A stretch of 23,325 nt of DNA, from positions 1 to 23,325 of the forward strand of contig DFJW01000010.1 of assembly GCA_002373775.1 (NCBI GenBank), written 5' to 3'. Numbering within the stretch: position 1 is the stretch's first letter; each line of letters begins with the position of its first letter. Under the pieces are notes generated by a model that ran no database searches, was not told the DNA's origin, and saw nothing but the letters and a program-made list of their open reading frames with translations. Positions 15,164-23,325 of this stretch are shown here, piece by piece. This DNA is from Ruminococcus flavefaciens. Its GTDB lineage: Bacteria > Bacillota > Clostridia > Oscillospirales > Ruminococcaceae. The translations under genes and the position numbers were made by a program.

Positions 15164-17515
15164 TCACTTCTGATACTTAGCCTTATCCATTTCGCGGATA
15201 GCGGCACGGCGGATCTTTCCGCTGCCTACAGTCTTCGGAAGTTCATCCACGAACTCAACTACACGGGGATACTTATAGGGAGCAGTACCGTTCTTGACGT
15301 ACTCCTTGATCTCTGCTACCAGTTCCTCGGAGGGAGTTTTGTCCTTTGTGAGGACGATAGTTGCCTTTACGACCTGTCCTCTTATCTCATCGGGAACACC
15401 TGTAACGGCACATTCAAGCACATACGGGAGTTCCATGAGCACGCTTTCTATCTCGAAAGGTCCGATACGATAGCCCGAGGACTTGATAACGTCGTCAACA
15501 CGTCCGACATACCAGAAGTAGCCGTCCTCGTCCACCCATGCAGTATCGCCTGTGTGATAATAGCCGTCACGCCATGTCTCGGCTGTATTCTCCTCATCTC
15601 CGAAATAGCAGAGTGCAAGTCCGGGAACGCCGTATCCAACAGCGCTGCAGTCTTTCAGCTTTATGCATATCTCTCCGGTCTCACCTACACCGGCAGGAGT
15701 TCCGTCAGGCAGGAGCACCTTCACGTCATACTGCGGATTCGGCTTGCCCATACTGCCGGGCTTGGGTTCCATGCCCACAACATTTGCGATAGAGAGTGTT
15801 GTCTCGGTCTGACCGAAGCCCTCCATGAGCTTGATGCCGGTTGCCTTATAGAACTGGTGGAATACCTCGGGATTGAGTGCTTCACCGGCAATGCAGGCAT
15901 ATTTAAGCGATGAGAGGTCGTACTTGGAGAGATCTTCCTTGATGAAGAAACGATACATTGTAGGGGGGGCGCAGAAAGATGTGATATTGTACTTCCTGAA
16001 CATGGGAAGAATATCATCTGCGTGGAAACGATCGAAGTCGTATACGAATACGGCAGCTTCACACATCCACTGACCGTAGAGTTTGCCCCAGAGTGCCTTG
16101 CCCCAGCCGGTATCAGAGATCGTGAAATGAAGTCCGTTAGGATCGGCGTTCTGCCAGTAACGTGCAGTTACATAGTGACCGAGCGGATACTGATAGCTGT
16201 GCAGGACAAGCTTCGGATTTCCGGATGTTCCGGAACTGAAGAAGATTAGCATCGGATCAGTGCCGCAGGGAGTTTCGGCTGTGCGCTCGAAATGTGTGCT
16301 GTATGCCGGGAGCTCTGCGTTGAAATCGTGCCAGCCCTCACGCTGACCGTTCACAATTATCTTGGTCTTCAGAGTTGGTGAATCCACACATGCAAGGTCA
16401 ACTTCATTTGCCACATCACCATCAGCAGTGCAGACGATAGCCGATACCTCAGCGGAATTGAATCTGTATTCAAAATCGTGCTTCTTGAGCATATTCGATG
16501 CCGGGATAACAAGAGCTCCGATACGGTGGAGAGCTATGATTGAGAACCAGAACTGGTAATGACGCTTCAGCACCAGCATTACGCGGTCGCCCTTCCTGAT
16601 GCCCAGTGACTTGAAATAATTCGCTGCCTGGCAGGAGTATTTCTTGATGTCCTTGAATGTGAAGGTGCGTTCGTTCTTATTTACGTCCACATATATCATG
16701 GCTGTCTTGTCAGGACATTTTTCAGCCATGGCGTCAACGATGTCGTATGCGAAGTTGAATTTATCCTGATTTTCGAAATTGACTGCGCTGAGGATACCCT
16801 GCTCATTGGTCTCGCACTTAACAAACTTCTCGGAAACAGGATGCAGGAGACCGGCTTTGTCCACGTTTGTGATATGGTGTTCAGCCACCTGCTCGCGGTA
16901 CTCTGACATGCCTGTAGTTCCCTTGGGAGGCATAACGAATGCGTAGATCTCACAGTCCTCGCCGCCGAGTGCTACTTCATCGTGAGGCATGGAGCTGTCA
17001 TAGTAGATGCAGTCGCCTTCGTGAAGTATCTCGGTATGTGAACCGACGGTCATGCGAAGTGTGCCTTTGATAACGATATCCATTTCCTGTCCGGCATGGC
17101 TCGCCATATGAAGAGGCTGGGAAAGAGCGTCTTCTGAATATGGGATCACGACATGGAAAGGCTCTAAGGACTTGTTCTTGAACTTAGCAGCAAGGCGGTT
17201 GTATGTAAAGCCCTTTCTGCGGACGATCGGAACTCCTTCGCCCTTGCGTGTAACTGTATAGCCGCTGAGTTCAGGGCTGCTTCCTTCCATGAGCTCTGTG
17301 ATCTCTACATGGAAAGCATTGGCACATTTGTAGATGAAGGTAAAGCTGAAATCCTGTTCGCCTGCTTCAAGTTTCTTGTACTCGTCTACGGAATAATCTG
17401 TAATTGCTGCCATTTCCTCAACCGATATGCCCAGATCTTCACGCAGGCTGGCAATTCGCTCTGCGACCTCTTTTATTCTGGTTTCTGCATTCTGTAAATT
17501 CATCATGTCGCTCAT
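15164..17515 (-). CDS. XRE-cupin-acyl-CoA synthetase fusion (AMP-forming)
   Basis: This 783-residue protein would activate a carboxylic acid to its CoA thioester through an acyl-AMP. Residues 10-76 are an XRE-type helix-turn-helix and 116-197 a cupin barrel (LHMASHAGQEMDIVIKGTLR; HEGDCIYYDSSMPHDEV), together like a small-molecule-responsive repressor of the PuuR/ClgR-like type. From about 245 comes an adenylate-forming enzyme. It has the P-loop FSSGTSGNPK (426-435), GFGQTETTL (566-574), YHTGD (653-657), GRVDDVIKSSGYRIGP (671-686) and the C-terminal catalytic lysine K767 in VGSGKIRR. All core motifs are present. The ATG at 17515 follows AAGGAG. It is expressed from a perfect sigma-A promoter through a T-box leader, which is unusual for a CoA ligase. 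Medium- or branched-chain acids are likely substrates; the sequence alone does not decide. Confidence 0.9.
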   Translation of the reverse strand: MSDMMNLQNAETRIKEVAERIASLREDLGISVEEMAAITDYSVDEYKKLEAGEQDFSFTFIYKCANAFHVEITELMEGSSPELSGYTVTRKGEGVPIVRRKGFTYNRLAAKFKNKSLEPFHVVIPYSEDALSQPLHMASHAGQEMDIVIKGTLRMTVGSHTEILHEGDCIYYDSSMPHDEVALGGEDCEIYAFVMPPKGTTGMSEYREQVAEHHITNVDKAGLLHPVSEKFVKCETNEQGILSAVNFENQDKFNFAYDIVDAMAEKCPDKTAMIYVDVNKNERTFTFKDIKKYSCQAANYFKSLGIRKGDRVMLVLKRHYQFWFSIIALHRIGALVIPASNMLKKHDFEYRFNSAEVSAIVCTADGDVANEVDLACVDSPTLKTKIIVNGQREGWHDFNAELPAYSTHFERTAETPCGTDPMLIFFSSGTSGNPKLVLHSYQYPLGHYVTARYWQNADPNGLHFTISDTGWGKALWGKLYGQWMCEAAVFVYDFDRFHADDILPMFRKYNITSFCAPPTMYRFFIKEDLSKYDLSSLKYACIAGEALNPEVFHQFYKATGIKLMEGFGQTETTLSIANVVGMEPKPGSMGKPNPQYDVKVLLPDGTPAGVGETGEICIKLKDCSAVGYGVPGLALCYFGDEENTAETWRDGYYHTGDTAWVDEDGYFWYVGRVDDVIKSSGYRIGPFEIESVLMELPYVLECAVTGVPDEIRGQVVKATIVLTKDKTPSEELVAEIKEYVKNGTAPYKYPRVVEFVDELPKTVGSGKIRRAAIREMDKAKYQK

Positions 17516-17547
17516 AATTATCTCTCCTTTTCAATATTTTAGTAAAC

Positions 17548-17814
17548 AAAAAAGCTCGTCTCAAAGAATAACTTTGAGACGAGCATCATTACCTGATAAC
17601 CCGCGGTACCACTCAAATTGTGCCGCTATTGCGTAACACCACTTCAGACTCCAGCAAGTCCTATTCATTGACGCAGAATCACGGGAACACTTACTCTGCT
17701 TTTCAGCGTTCCGGCTCAGAAGGGATACATAGCATTGCTTATCACCGGCTCACACCTGCCGCCGGCTCTCTGTAGACATTGGCGATACTCTGCTTGTCTT
17801 CCTCACAGCTTATG
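17548..17814 (-). ncRNA. T-box riboswitch leader of the acyl-CoA synthetase gene
   Basis: The leader is read on the minus strand. Stem I has the base motif GAGGAAGACAAGCA, the AG-bulge stretch CAGAGAGCCGG, and its 3' arm ending CCCTTCTGAGC. The conserved T-box, AATTTGAGTGGTACCGCG, is at 17619-17602. The terminator is a perfect 13-base stem, GCTCGTCTCAAAG (17584-17572 on minus) against CTTTGAGACGAGC (17566-17554), followed by TTTTTT. By spacing to TGAGC, the best specifier is ATC (17726-17724), an isoleucine codon; this is less certain because the base after it is C. TGGT in the T-box fits a tRNA with discriminator A, which includes tRNA-Ile. Uncharged tRNA would favour antitermination and expression of the synthetase. 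Confidence 0.95.
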
Positions 17815-17820
17815 TTTTGG

Positions 17821-17849
17821 ATTATAGCACAAGAAAATTGATTTGTCAA
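17821..17849 (-). promoter_or_regulatory. consensus sigma-A promoter of the T-box transcript
   Basis: On the minus strand: TTGACA (17844-17849), 17 bases, TATAAT (17821-17826), a perfect consensus. It lies just after the end of the membrane-protein gene on the same strand. Confidence 0.92.
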
Positions 17850-17879
17850 GAGGTTTTGGAAAAAAAATTTGAAAGCATG

Positions 17880-18836
17880 TCAAAACCGGGAACTCAGCAG
17901 TTTTTTCACACGAGGCACGATACGGCGTTCTCCGGACAGCAAAAAGGCAGCGCAGACCAGTATCAGCATGCCGGCAGATACCTCAAAGGGGAATCTCAGC
18001 AGTGCACCTTCCGGGATGATGAGCGGCAGTGTCGCGATTGCACCGCAAGGCGGAAAATACAGTTTCATCCTGCTTACAGCTGCGAGTATGACTGCACATG
18101 AGACCAATGCGGAAACTGTCAGAGGAAGGCTAAGATATTCCGTGAAAACTGCCCGTGATATCACTCCGCAAAATGCAGCTGTAACTATGAGGAATACTGC
18201 CTGCGGCGCACGTCCCGGTAATTTGCTGCCCGGTCCCGACATCTCAAAAAATGCAACTATCAGCGGTGGAGCTATGAAAAATACTTCACCGGTCAGTGCC
18301 GGGATGATACATATCACGCTTACAGCAAATATCTGCCTTACACGGAGCATCAGGAGCTGTCTGTCAGGAGTTACGGGCGTAAACACGCTCTTTTTACGCA
18401 GTCCTGCCTTTTCGGATATCAGCTGCGCCAGAAGTATCAGCGAAGTCATTGCTGCAACTGACGCTATATATACCGGGCTTCTTGTCCCCAGAAGCACAGG
18501 CAGCACACAGGCTGATATTGCCGGAAGGAAACCGGTCCCGGATATGGTCACAAATGCTGATGCACATATGAGCGCAAGAGGTATCCGGAAGACCAGTGCC
18601 AGAGGAATGAACAGGACTATGCCAACTCCTGCGACTGCCGAAGCTGTAATCGTCAGCAGCAGTCTTATCCGGGATGTGTTCCATGCCTGCACAGGCGCAG
18701 CAAGCGCTCCAATGGCAACTGCCGTTATCTCGGGGAATATTATTTCCTTTTCATGCAAAAGCTCCGAAGCTGCCACCATTCCTGCCGCAATGACAAGCGA
18801 CAGAACAGCCGGGAGCATCTTTCTGAATGTCTGCAA
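17880..18836 (-). CDS. HPP-like integral membrane protein
   Basis: This 318-residue protein is almost wholly hydrophobic, with about nine predicted membrane segments in two similar halves. The first half carries IIFPEITAVAIGALAAPVQA and the second KLYFPPCGAIATLPLIIPEG. The latter resembles the HPPAGA-type motif of HPP-family membrane proteins, though the histidine is replaced. Function is unknown; some HPP-family members have been linked to nitrite transport, which is not assumed here. The start is TTG (18834-18836) with AAAGGTG six bases upstream; an ATG at 18818 is the alternative. Divergent from the HD gene, with its own promoter. I chose the minus frame over the long plus-strand frame because it shows regular membrane helices and sensible codon use. 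Confidence 0.65.
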   Translation of the reverse strand: MQTFRKMLPAVLSLVIAAGMVAASELLHEKEIIFPEITAVAIGALAAPVQAWNTSRIRLLLTITASAVAGVGIVLFIPLALVFRIPLALICASAFVTISGTGFLPAISACVLPVLLGTRSPVYIASVAAMTSLILLAQLISEKAGLRKKSVFTPVTPDRQLLMLRVRQIFAVSVICIIPALTGEVFFIAPPLIVAFFEMSGPGSKLPGRAPQAVFLIVTAAFCGVISRAVFTEYLSLPLTVSALVSCAVILAAVSRMKLYFPPCGAIATLPLIIPEGALLRFPFEVSAGMLILVCAAFLLSGERRIVPRVKKLLSSRF

Positions 18837-18870
18837 TTATTTCACCTTTTTCTTTTTATTCACATGTCAT

Positions 18871-18899
18871 AGTATATCACTTTGCTGCTGAAATTGCAA
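18871..18899 (-). promoter_or_regulatory. sigma-A promoter of the membrane-protein gene
   Basis: On the minus strand: TTGCAA (18894-18899), 17 bases, TATACT (18871-18876), about 35 bases before the TTG start. Confidence 0.6.
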
Positions 18900-18926
18900 C
18901 CGCTTTCAGTATATGCCGCACCAGCA

Positions 18927-18955
18927 TTGACTTTTTCCGCCGTATGCTGTATACT
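18927..18955 (+). promoter_or_regulatory. sigma-A promoter of the HD-domain gene
   Basis: TTGACT (18927-18932), 17 bases, TATACT (18950-18955), 35 bases before the ATG at 18990. Divergent from the membrane-protein promoter. Confidence 0.75.
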
Positions 18956-18989
18956 GTTAGGTATATTATCTGATACCGGAGGGAAAAAT

Positions 18990-19571
18990 ATGGATGCAAG
19001 AGAATTCCTGAACATTCTGCACGTTGCCGAAAGGCTGAAGGATACCCCGCGTCACTGCACAACGTCAAAAGGCAGGACAGAGAGCGTGGCTGAACACAGC
19101 TGGAGGATCTCACTCATGGCCTTTCTGCTGAAGGACGAGTTTCCGGACACGGATATCAGCAAGGTCATCTCAATGTGCCTTATACACGACCTCGGCGAAT
19201 GTTTCACCGGCGATATCCCGACTTTCGAAAAGACCTCCTCTGACCGCAGCAAAGAAGACGAACTGCTGGCTCAATGGGTAGCTGCTCTTCCGCCTGAAGT
19301 GGCAGAGAATATGTCAGGGCTGTACGCGGAAATGGAAGCGCAGGCGACCGCTGAATCAAAGCTTTTCAAGGCTCTCGACAAGCTTGAAGCGCTTATCCAG
19401 CACAATGAATCCCCGCTAAGCACCTGGTCTGAGAACGAATACGAACTCAACAGGACTTACGCCTTCGACACGGTCTCCTTTTCCGGCTGGCTCACCGGAC
19501 TCCGGAACGAGATACTGAAAGATACACTGAACAAGATCAAAAACGAAGGACGAACAGCGTCCGCTGTATAA
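18990..19571 (+). CDS. HD-domain phosphohydrolase, YfbR/5'-nucleotidase-like
   Basis: This 193-residue protein is a single HD domain of the YfbR-like group, metal-dependent phosphohydrolases that remove phosphate from deoxynucleoside monophosphates. The metal ligands are H36 in SVAEHSWRI, H66-D67 in CLIHDLGE and D130 in KLFKALDKLEALIQH, the same order and spacing as in Escherichia coli YfbR. The R-H-C-x5-R-T-E-S motif before H36 is also typical. The ATG at 18990 was chosen because CGGAGGG lies seven bases before it. An in-frame start 108 bases upstream lies within the promoter. It ends at a strong terminator shared with guaB. A nucleotide clean-up role fits its neighbour guaB, but they are convergent, not one operon. 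Confidence 0.85.
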   Translation: MDAREFLNILHVAERLKDTPRHCTTSKGRTESVAEHSWRISLMAFLLKDEFPDTDISKVISMCLIHDLGECFTGDIPTFEKTSSDRSKEDELLAQWVAALPPEVAENMSGLYAEMEAQATAESKLFKALDKLEALIQHNESPLSTWSENEYELNRTYAFDTVSFSGWLTGLRNEILKDTLNKIKNEGRTASAV

Positions 19572-19576
19572 ACAAG

Positions 19577-19613
19577 ATCGGGGAAGGATCCGGATAACGG
19601 ACTCTTCCCCGAT
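19577..19613. terminator. bidirectional terminator between the HD gene and guaB
   Basis: ATCGGGGAAG (19577-19586) pairs over 10 bases with CTTCCCCGAT (19604-19613). AATTATTTATT follows on the plus strand and CTTGTTTA on the minus strand. Confidence 0.8.
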
Positions 19614-19636
19614 AATTATTTATTCCGAGATCGTGC

Positions 19637-21205
<1,569 letters not shown>

Positions 21206-21329
21206 TTACAGTCAAAAAAGGACGTGTTTTGGCAAAAAAAGCAATGTTCCCCGTTAAAGCTTAAACAGGCAAAAGTGCCTATAAAATTTGCCATATAGCA
21301 CAATATAATATTCTTATCAGCAGAGCATT

Positions 21330-22553
21330 TTACATTGAGGAAAGACGCGCATATTCAACGAGGATATATGTGGCATCTCTGCCGTCCACAAGTCCGTCAT
21401 GATTGCAGTCTGCGAGCATGTTCTGCCGCTCAGTCAGGGTGGTGTCCTCTTCAGCTGAAAGCGCTGCATATTCCTGAAGGACGAGTGTGGCATCCCTTGC
21501 GTCGATGTAGGTATCATCGTTCACATCGCCGTAGAATACCTCGGGATTCCCGGAATAGCTTATTCCGTACTTCTCCGCATATCCCTGCGCCGGAGTATCC
21601 ACAACTCCGCGGATAACAAATCCGTTTATGCTGACTATCTCTCCTGCACGGAGATCATAGCTCCTGCCTATGGCGTTCTCACCTATTGCTGTGACTGTCG
21701 GCGGTATATATATGCCGCTGAGTTCGGAACATCCGAAAAAGGCGTTGCTGCATATATCTGTAACAGATGCCGGTATCTTCACCTTTCTGAGCGATGTACA
21801 GGCATTGAAGCAGTACTCCGGGATAGTCACTAAAGCGGCACTCAGTTCAGCGCTTCCAAGGCTCGTACAGCTCATAAAACTGCGGACTCCAAGCTGTGTT
21901 ACGGTGTCCGGAAGAACTATGCTCGCAAGTGAAAGGCAGCCTGAAAAAGCATTGTCCCCGATAGTGGTCACGCCTTCGGGTATCGTAACTCTTTCCAGCG
22001 AGCTCCTGCCGAAGAATGCTCCCTTGCCTATCGCAGTTATACCTTCCGGGATAACTGCTTCCGTACCTCCGGCATATCTGACAAGTTCCTTTCCGTCAGC
22101 ACTGCAAAGCATACCGTCCAGCGATATGAACGCGGGATTGCCGCCGATAACTGAAAATCTCGCCAGCAAAGGGCAGGATGCAAAAGCATGGTCACCGATA
22201 CTCTTCGTATTTTTGCCCACGATCACGCTTGTAAGACTGCCGCATCCGCTGAATGCCCTTGCACCTATGGTAACTATACTGTCGGGCATGGTGACTGATT
22301 CCGTATCAGCCAGACCGGTAAACGCATCAGCGGCTATGCCCGTAACTGCCTTGCCGTCAATTTCTTCCGGGATTATCATGTATTTTCCGGCTTTGCTGCA
22401 TCCGGTCAGTGTCACTGTCCCGTCATCGTTCTCCTGATACGAAAAGGCTGAGACATCAACTGCACTCTGCACTCCGGAGGAGACGGCATAAGCACAGGGA
22501 AGACCGACAGTACTGAACGCCAGTATCGCTGCACATATCACGCTCTTATACAT
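21330..22553 (-). CDS. secreted BspA-type leucine-rich-repeat protein with type I dockerin
   Basis: This 407-residue exported protein has a signal peptide (MYKSVICAAILAFSTVGLPC then AYA). About ten BspA/LRR_5-type repeats follow to residue 320, with the recurring pattern I-x-x-x-A-F-x-G-C-x-x-L-x-x-V-x-I-P. The C-terminal 60 residues are a type I dockerin with two calcium loops, GDVNDDTYIDARDATLVL and ADCNHDGLVDGRDATYIL. Dockerins bind cohesins, so the protein is probably assembled onto a cellulosome-type scaffold or the cell surface; LRR_5 domains usually mediate binding. The ATG at 22553 is preferred over GTG at 22559 because GAGGTG is correctly spaced for it. It directly follows the amidohydrolase, whose stop overlaps the GTG alternative. 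Confidence 0.88.
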   Translation of the reverse strand: MYKSVICAAILAFSTVGLPCAYAVSSGVQSAVDVSAFSYQENDDGTVTLTGCSKAGKYMIIPEEIDGKAVTGIAADAFTGLADTESVTMPDSIVTIGARAFSGCGSLTSVIVGKNTKSIGDHAFASCPLLARFSVIGGNPAFISLDGMLCSADGKELVRYAGGTEAVIPEGITAIGKGAFFGRSSLERVTIPEGVTTIGDNAFSGCLSLASIVLPDTVTQLGVRSFMSCTSLGSAELSAALVTIPEYCFNACTSLRKVKIPASVTDICSNAFFGCSELSGIYIPPTVTAIGENAIGRSYDLRAGEIVSINGFVIRGVVDTPAQGYAEKYGISYSGNPEVFYGDVNDDTYIDARDATLVLQEYAALSAEEDTTLTERQNMLADCNHDGLVDGRDATYILVEYARLSSM

Positions 22554-22555
22554 GT

Positions 22556-23325
22556 TCACACCTCACTGCGGCAGACTTTTCCGCTTATCATTACGAGTTT
22601 TGGCTCAGACATGAGATCCAGCGGATTCGTTCCCTTTGCATAGAGCTGAAGGTCCGCATCCTTTCCTACGGTGAGGGTACCGGTAGTTTCATCTATGCCG
22701 AGTATCTCAGCAGGAGCAGAAGTAAGCGTGTGCAGTGCCTTTTCAAAGCTCAGACCGCCCTTTACCGCTGCCTGTGCAGAAAGCGGAAGATACTGTATCG
22801 GGATAACTGTATGATCGGTGCATATGGATATCTTCACGCCGTTCTCGCTCAGCACCGCAGCGTTCTTCAGTTCAAGTCCTGCCATTTCCGGCTTGCAGCG
22901 GTCGCAGATAACAGGTCCGCATATCACAGGCACCTCTTCCTCTGCGATTATGTCAGCTATCTTGTATCCCTCTGTGCCGTGGATTATTACCGGATCGAGA
23001 GAGAACTCCTTGGCTATCCTCATCGCAGTACAGATATCGTCCGCACGGTGGCAATGGAAGAAAGCCTTCTGCTTTCTTTCAAGGAGAGGCATGAGTGCCT
23101 CGCACTTTATATCGTACTCCGGCGGATCGTAGTTCTCGCTGTCGGAATAGTAGCTGTCCATATCATGGACATATCTGCGTGCTTTATACAGCCCTTCACG
23201 GATAACAGCAGCAACTGCCATGCGCGTTACAGGGGCTTCGTCCTTGCCGTTGTATACGTTTTTCGGATTCTCGCCCATTGCGAACTTTATACCGCAGTTC
23301 TTAATGAGCATGTCGTCGATGCGTC
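22556..23325 (-). CDS. amidohydrolase, imidazolonepropionase-like (5' end outside window)
   Basis: The last 256 codons of a metal-dependent amidohydrolase. The reading frame is open through the window edge: the residues before the first methionine read RIDD. The methionine at 23311 is internal. Visible metal-centre regions of the TIM barrel are FFHCHRADDI, VIIHGTEGYK and ICTDHTVIP (its aspartate is the likely catalytic acid). The closing beta-sandwich TGTLTVGKDADLQLYAKGTN is also typical of the imidazolonepropionase and dipeptidase-like group. These enzymes hydrolyse cyclic amides or peptides; the substrate is not defined here. Its stop lies three bases from the LRR-dockerin start, so the two are likely co-transcribed, an odd pairing of a cytoplasmic enzyme with a secreted protein. 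Confidence 0.85.
   Translation of the reverse strand, partial: RIDDMLIKNCGIKFAMGENPKNVYNGKDEAPVTRMAVAAVIREGLYKARRYVHDMDSYYSDSENYDPPEYDIKCEALMPLLERKQKAFFHCHRADDICTAMRIAKEFSLDPVIIHGTEGYKIADIIAEEEVPVICGPVICDRCKPEMAGLELKNAAVLSENGVKISICTDHTVIPIQYLPLSAQAAVKGGLSFEKALHTLTSAPAEILGIDETTGTLTVGKDADLQLYAKGTNPLDLMSEPKLVMISGKVCRSEV

Noticed and set aside
17869..18891. Long plus-strand open frame of 340 codons over the membrane-protein gene
   Set aside because: Its product is rich in arginine, threonine, alanine and serine without domains. The opposite frame encodes regular membrane helices with a promoter and ribosome site.
21268..21292. GGCAAA/TTTGCC hairpin as terminator of the LRR-dockerin gene
   Set aside because: The stem is six bases with a long loop and no proper T tract; too weak to annotate.
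21670..22437. 255-codon plus-strand frame opposite the LRR-dockerin gene
   Set aside because: The minus strand shows clear leucine-rich repeats, a signal peptide and a dockerin. The plus frame only mirrors the repeats.

Overview
The window looks like a chromosomal segment of a low-to-mid GC Gram-positive anaerobe, most likely a Ruminococcus or a close relative in the Oscillospiraceae. The reasons are strong AGGAGG-type ribosome binding sites, sigma-A promoters with 17-base spacers, a T-box leader, a secreted BspA-type leucine-rich-repeat protein ending in a type I dockerin, and an XRE-cupin-acyl-CoA synthetase fusion. I infer the genus from this gene content; no marker gene was compared.

Positions 1-9441 are an accessory region, visibly AT-richer than the rest. 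It opens with the first 28 codons of an outward-facing AAA/DUF4143-type ATPase and an R2K-type ATP-grasp protein. Two fused gene remnants follow: a DUF6119/TIGR04141 fragment joined out of frame to a DUF4143 ATPase C-terminus. The centrepiece is a complete three-gene pPIWI-RE island on the minus strand (8529 down to 1901): a PD-(D/E)XK nuclease, a DinG/XPD-like helicase with a four-cysteine cluster, and a PIWI-RE protein. The genes overlap and share one strong promoter with a structured leader. The island was predicted from comparative genomics to be an RNA-guided restriction system acting on R-loops (Burroughs, Iyer and Aravind 2013). The right edge is another scar: the tail of an unknown minus-strand gene abuts a 5'-truncated PH-domain/zinc-ribbon gene.

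Positions 9500-15150 hold a GNAT acetyltransferase, a secreted protein with an InlB-like repeat, and an operon of ECF sigma factor, zinc-finger membrane anti-sigma and DUF4097 lipoprotein. The sigma operon has its own ECF-type promoter, suggesting autoregulated envelope-stress control. A promoter-bearing repeat occurs upstream of both the acetyltransferase and the sigma operon.

Positions 15164-23325 are more ordinary chromosome. There is an acyl-CoA synthetase with N-terminal XRE and cupin domains, controlled by a complete T-box leader whose best specifier reading is AUC (Ile). Then come an HPP-like membrane protein, a YfbR-like HD phosphohydrolase, guaB, the dockerin LRR protein and the 3' part of an amidohydrolase. 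The T-box on a CoA ligase fits the ruminococcal habit of making branched-chain amino acids from branched short-chain acids by reductive carboxylation, which is an inference worth testing.
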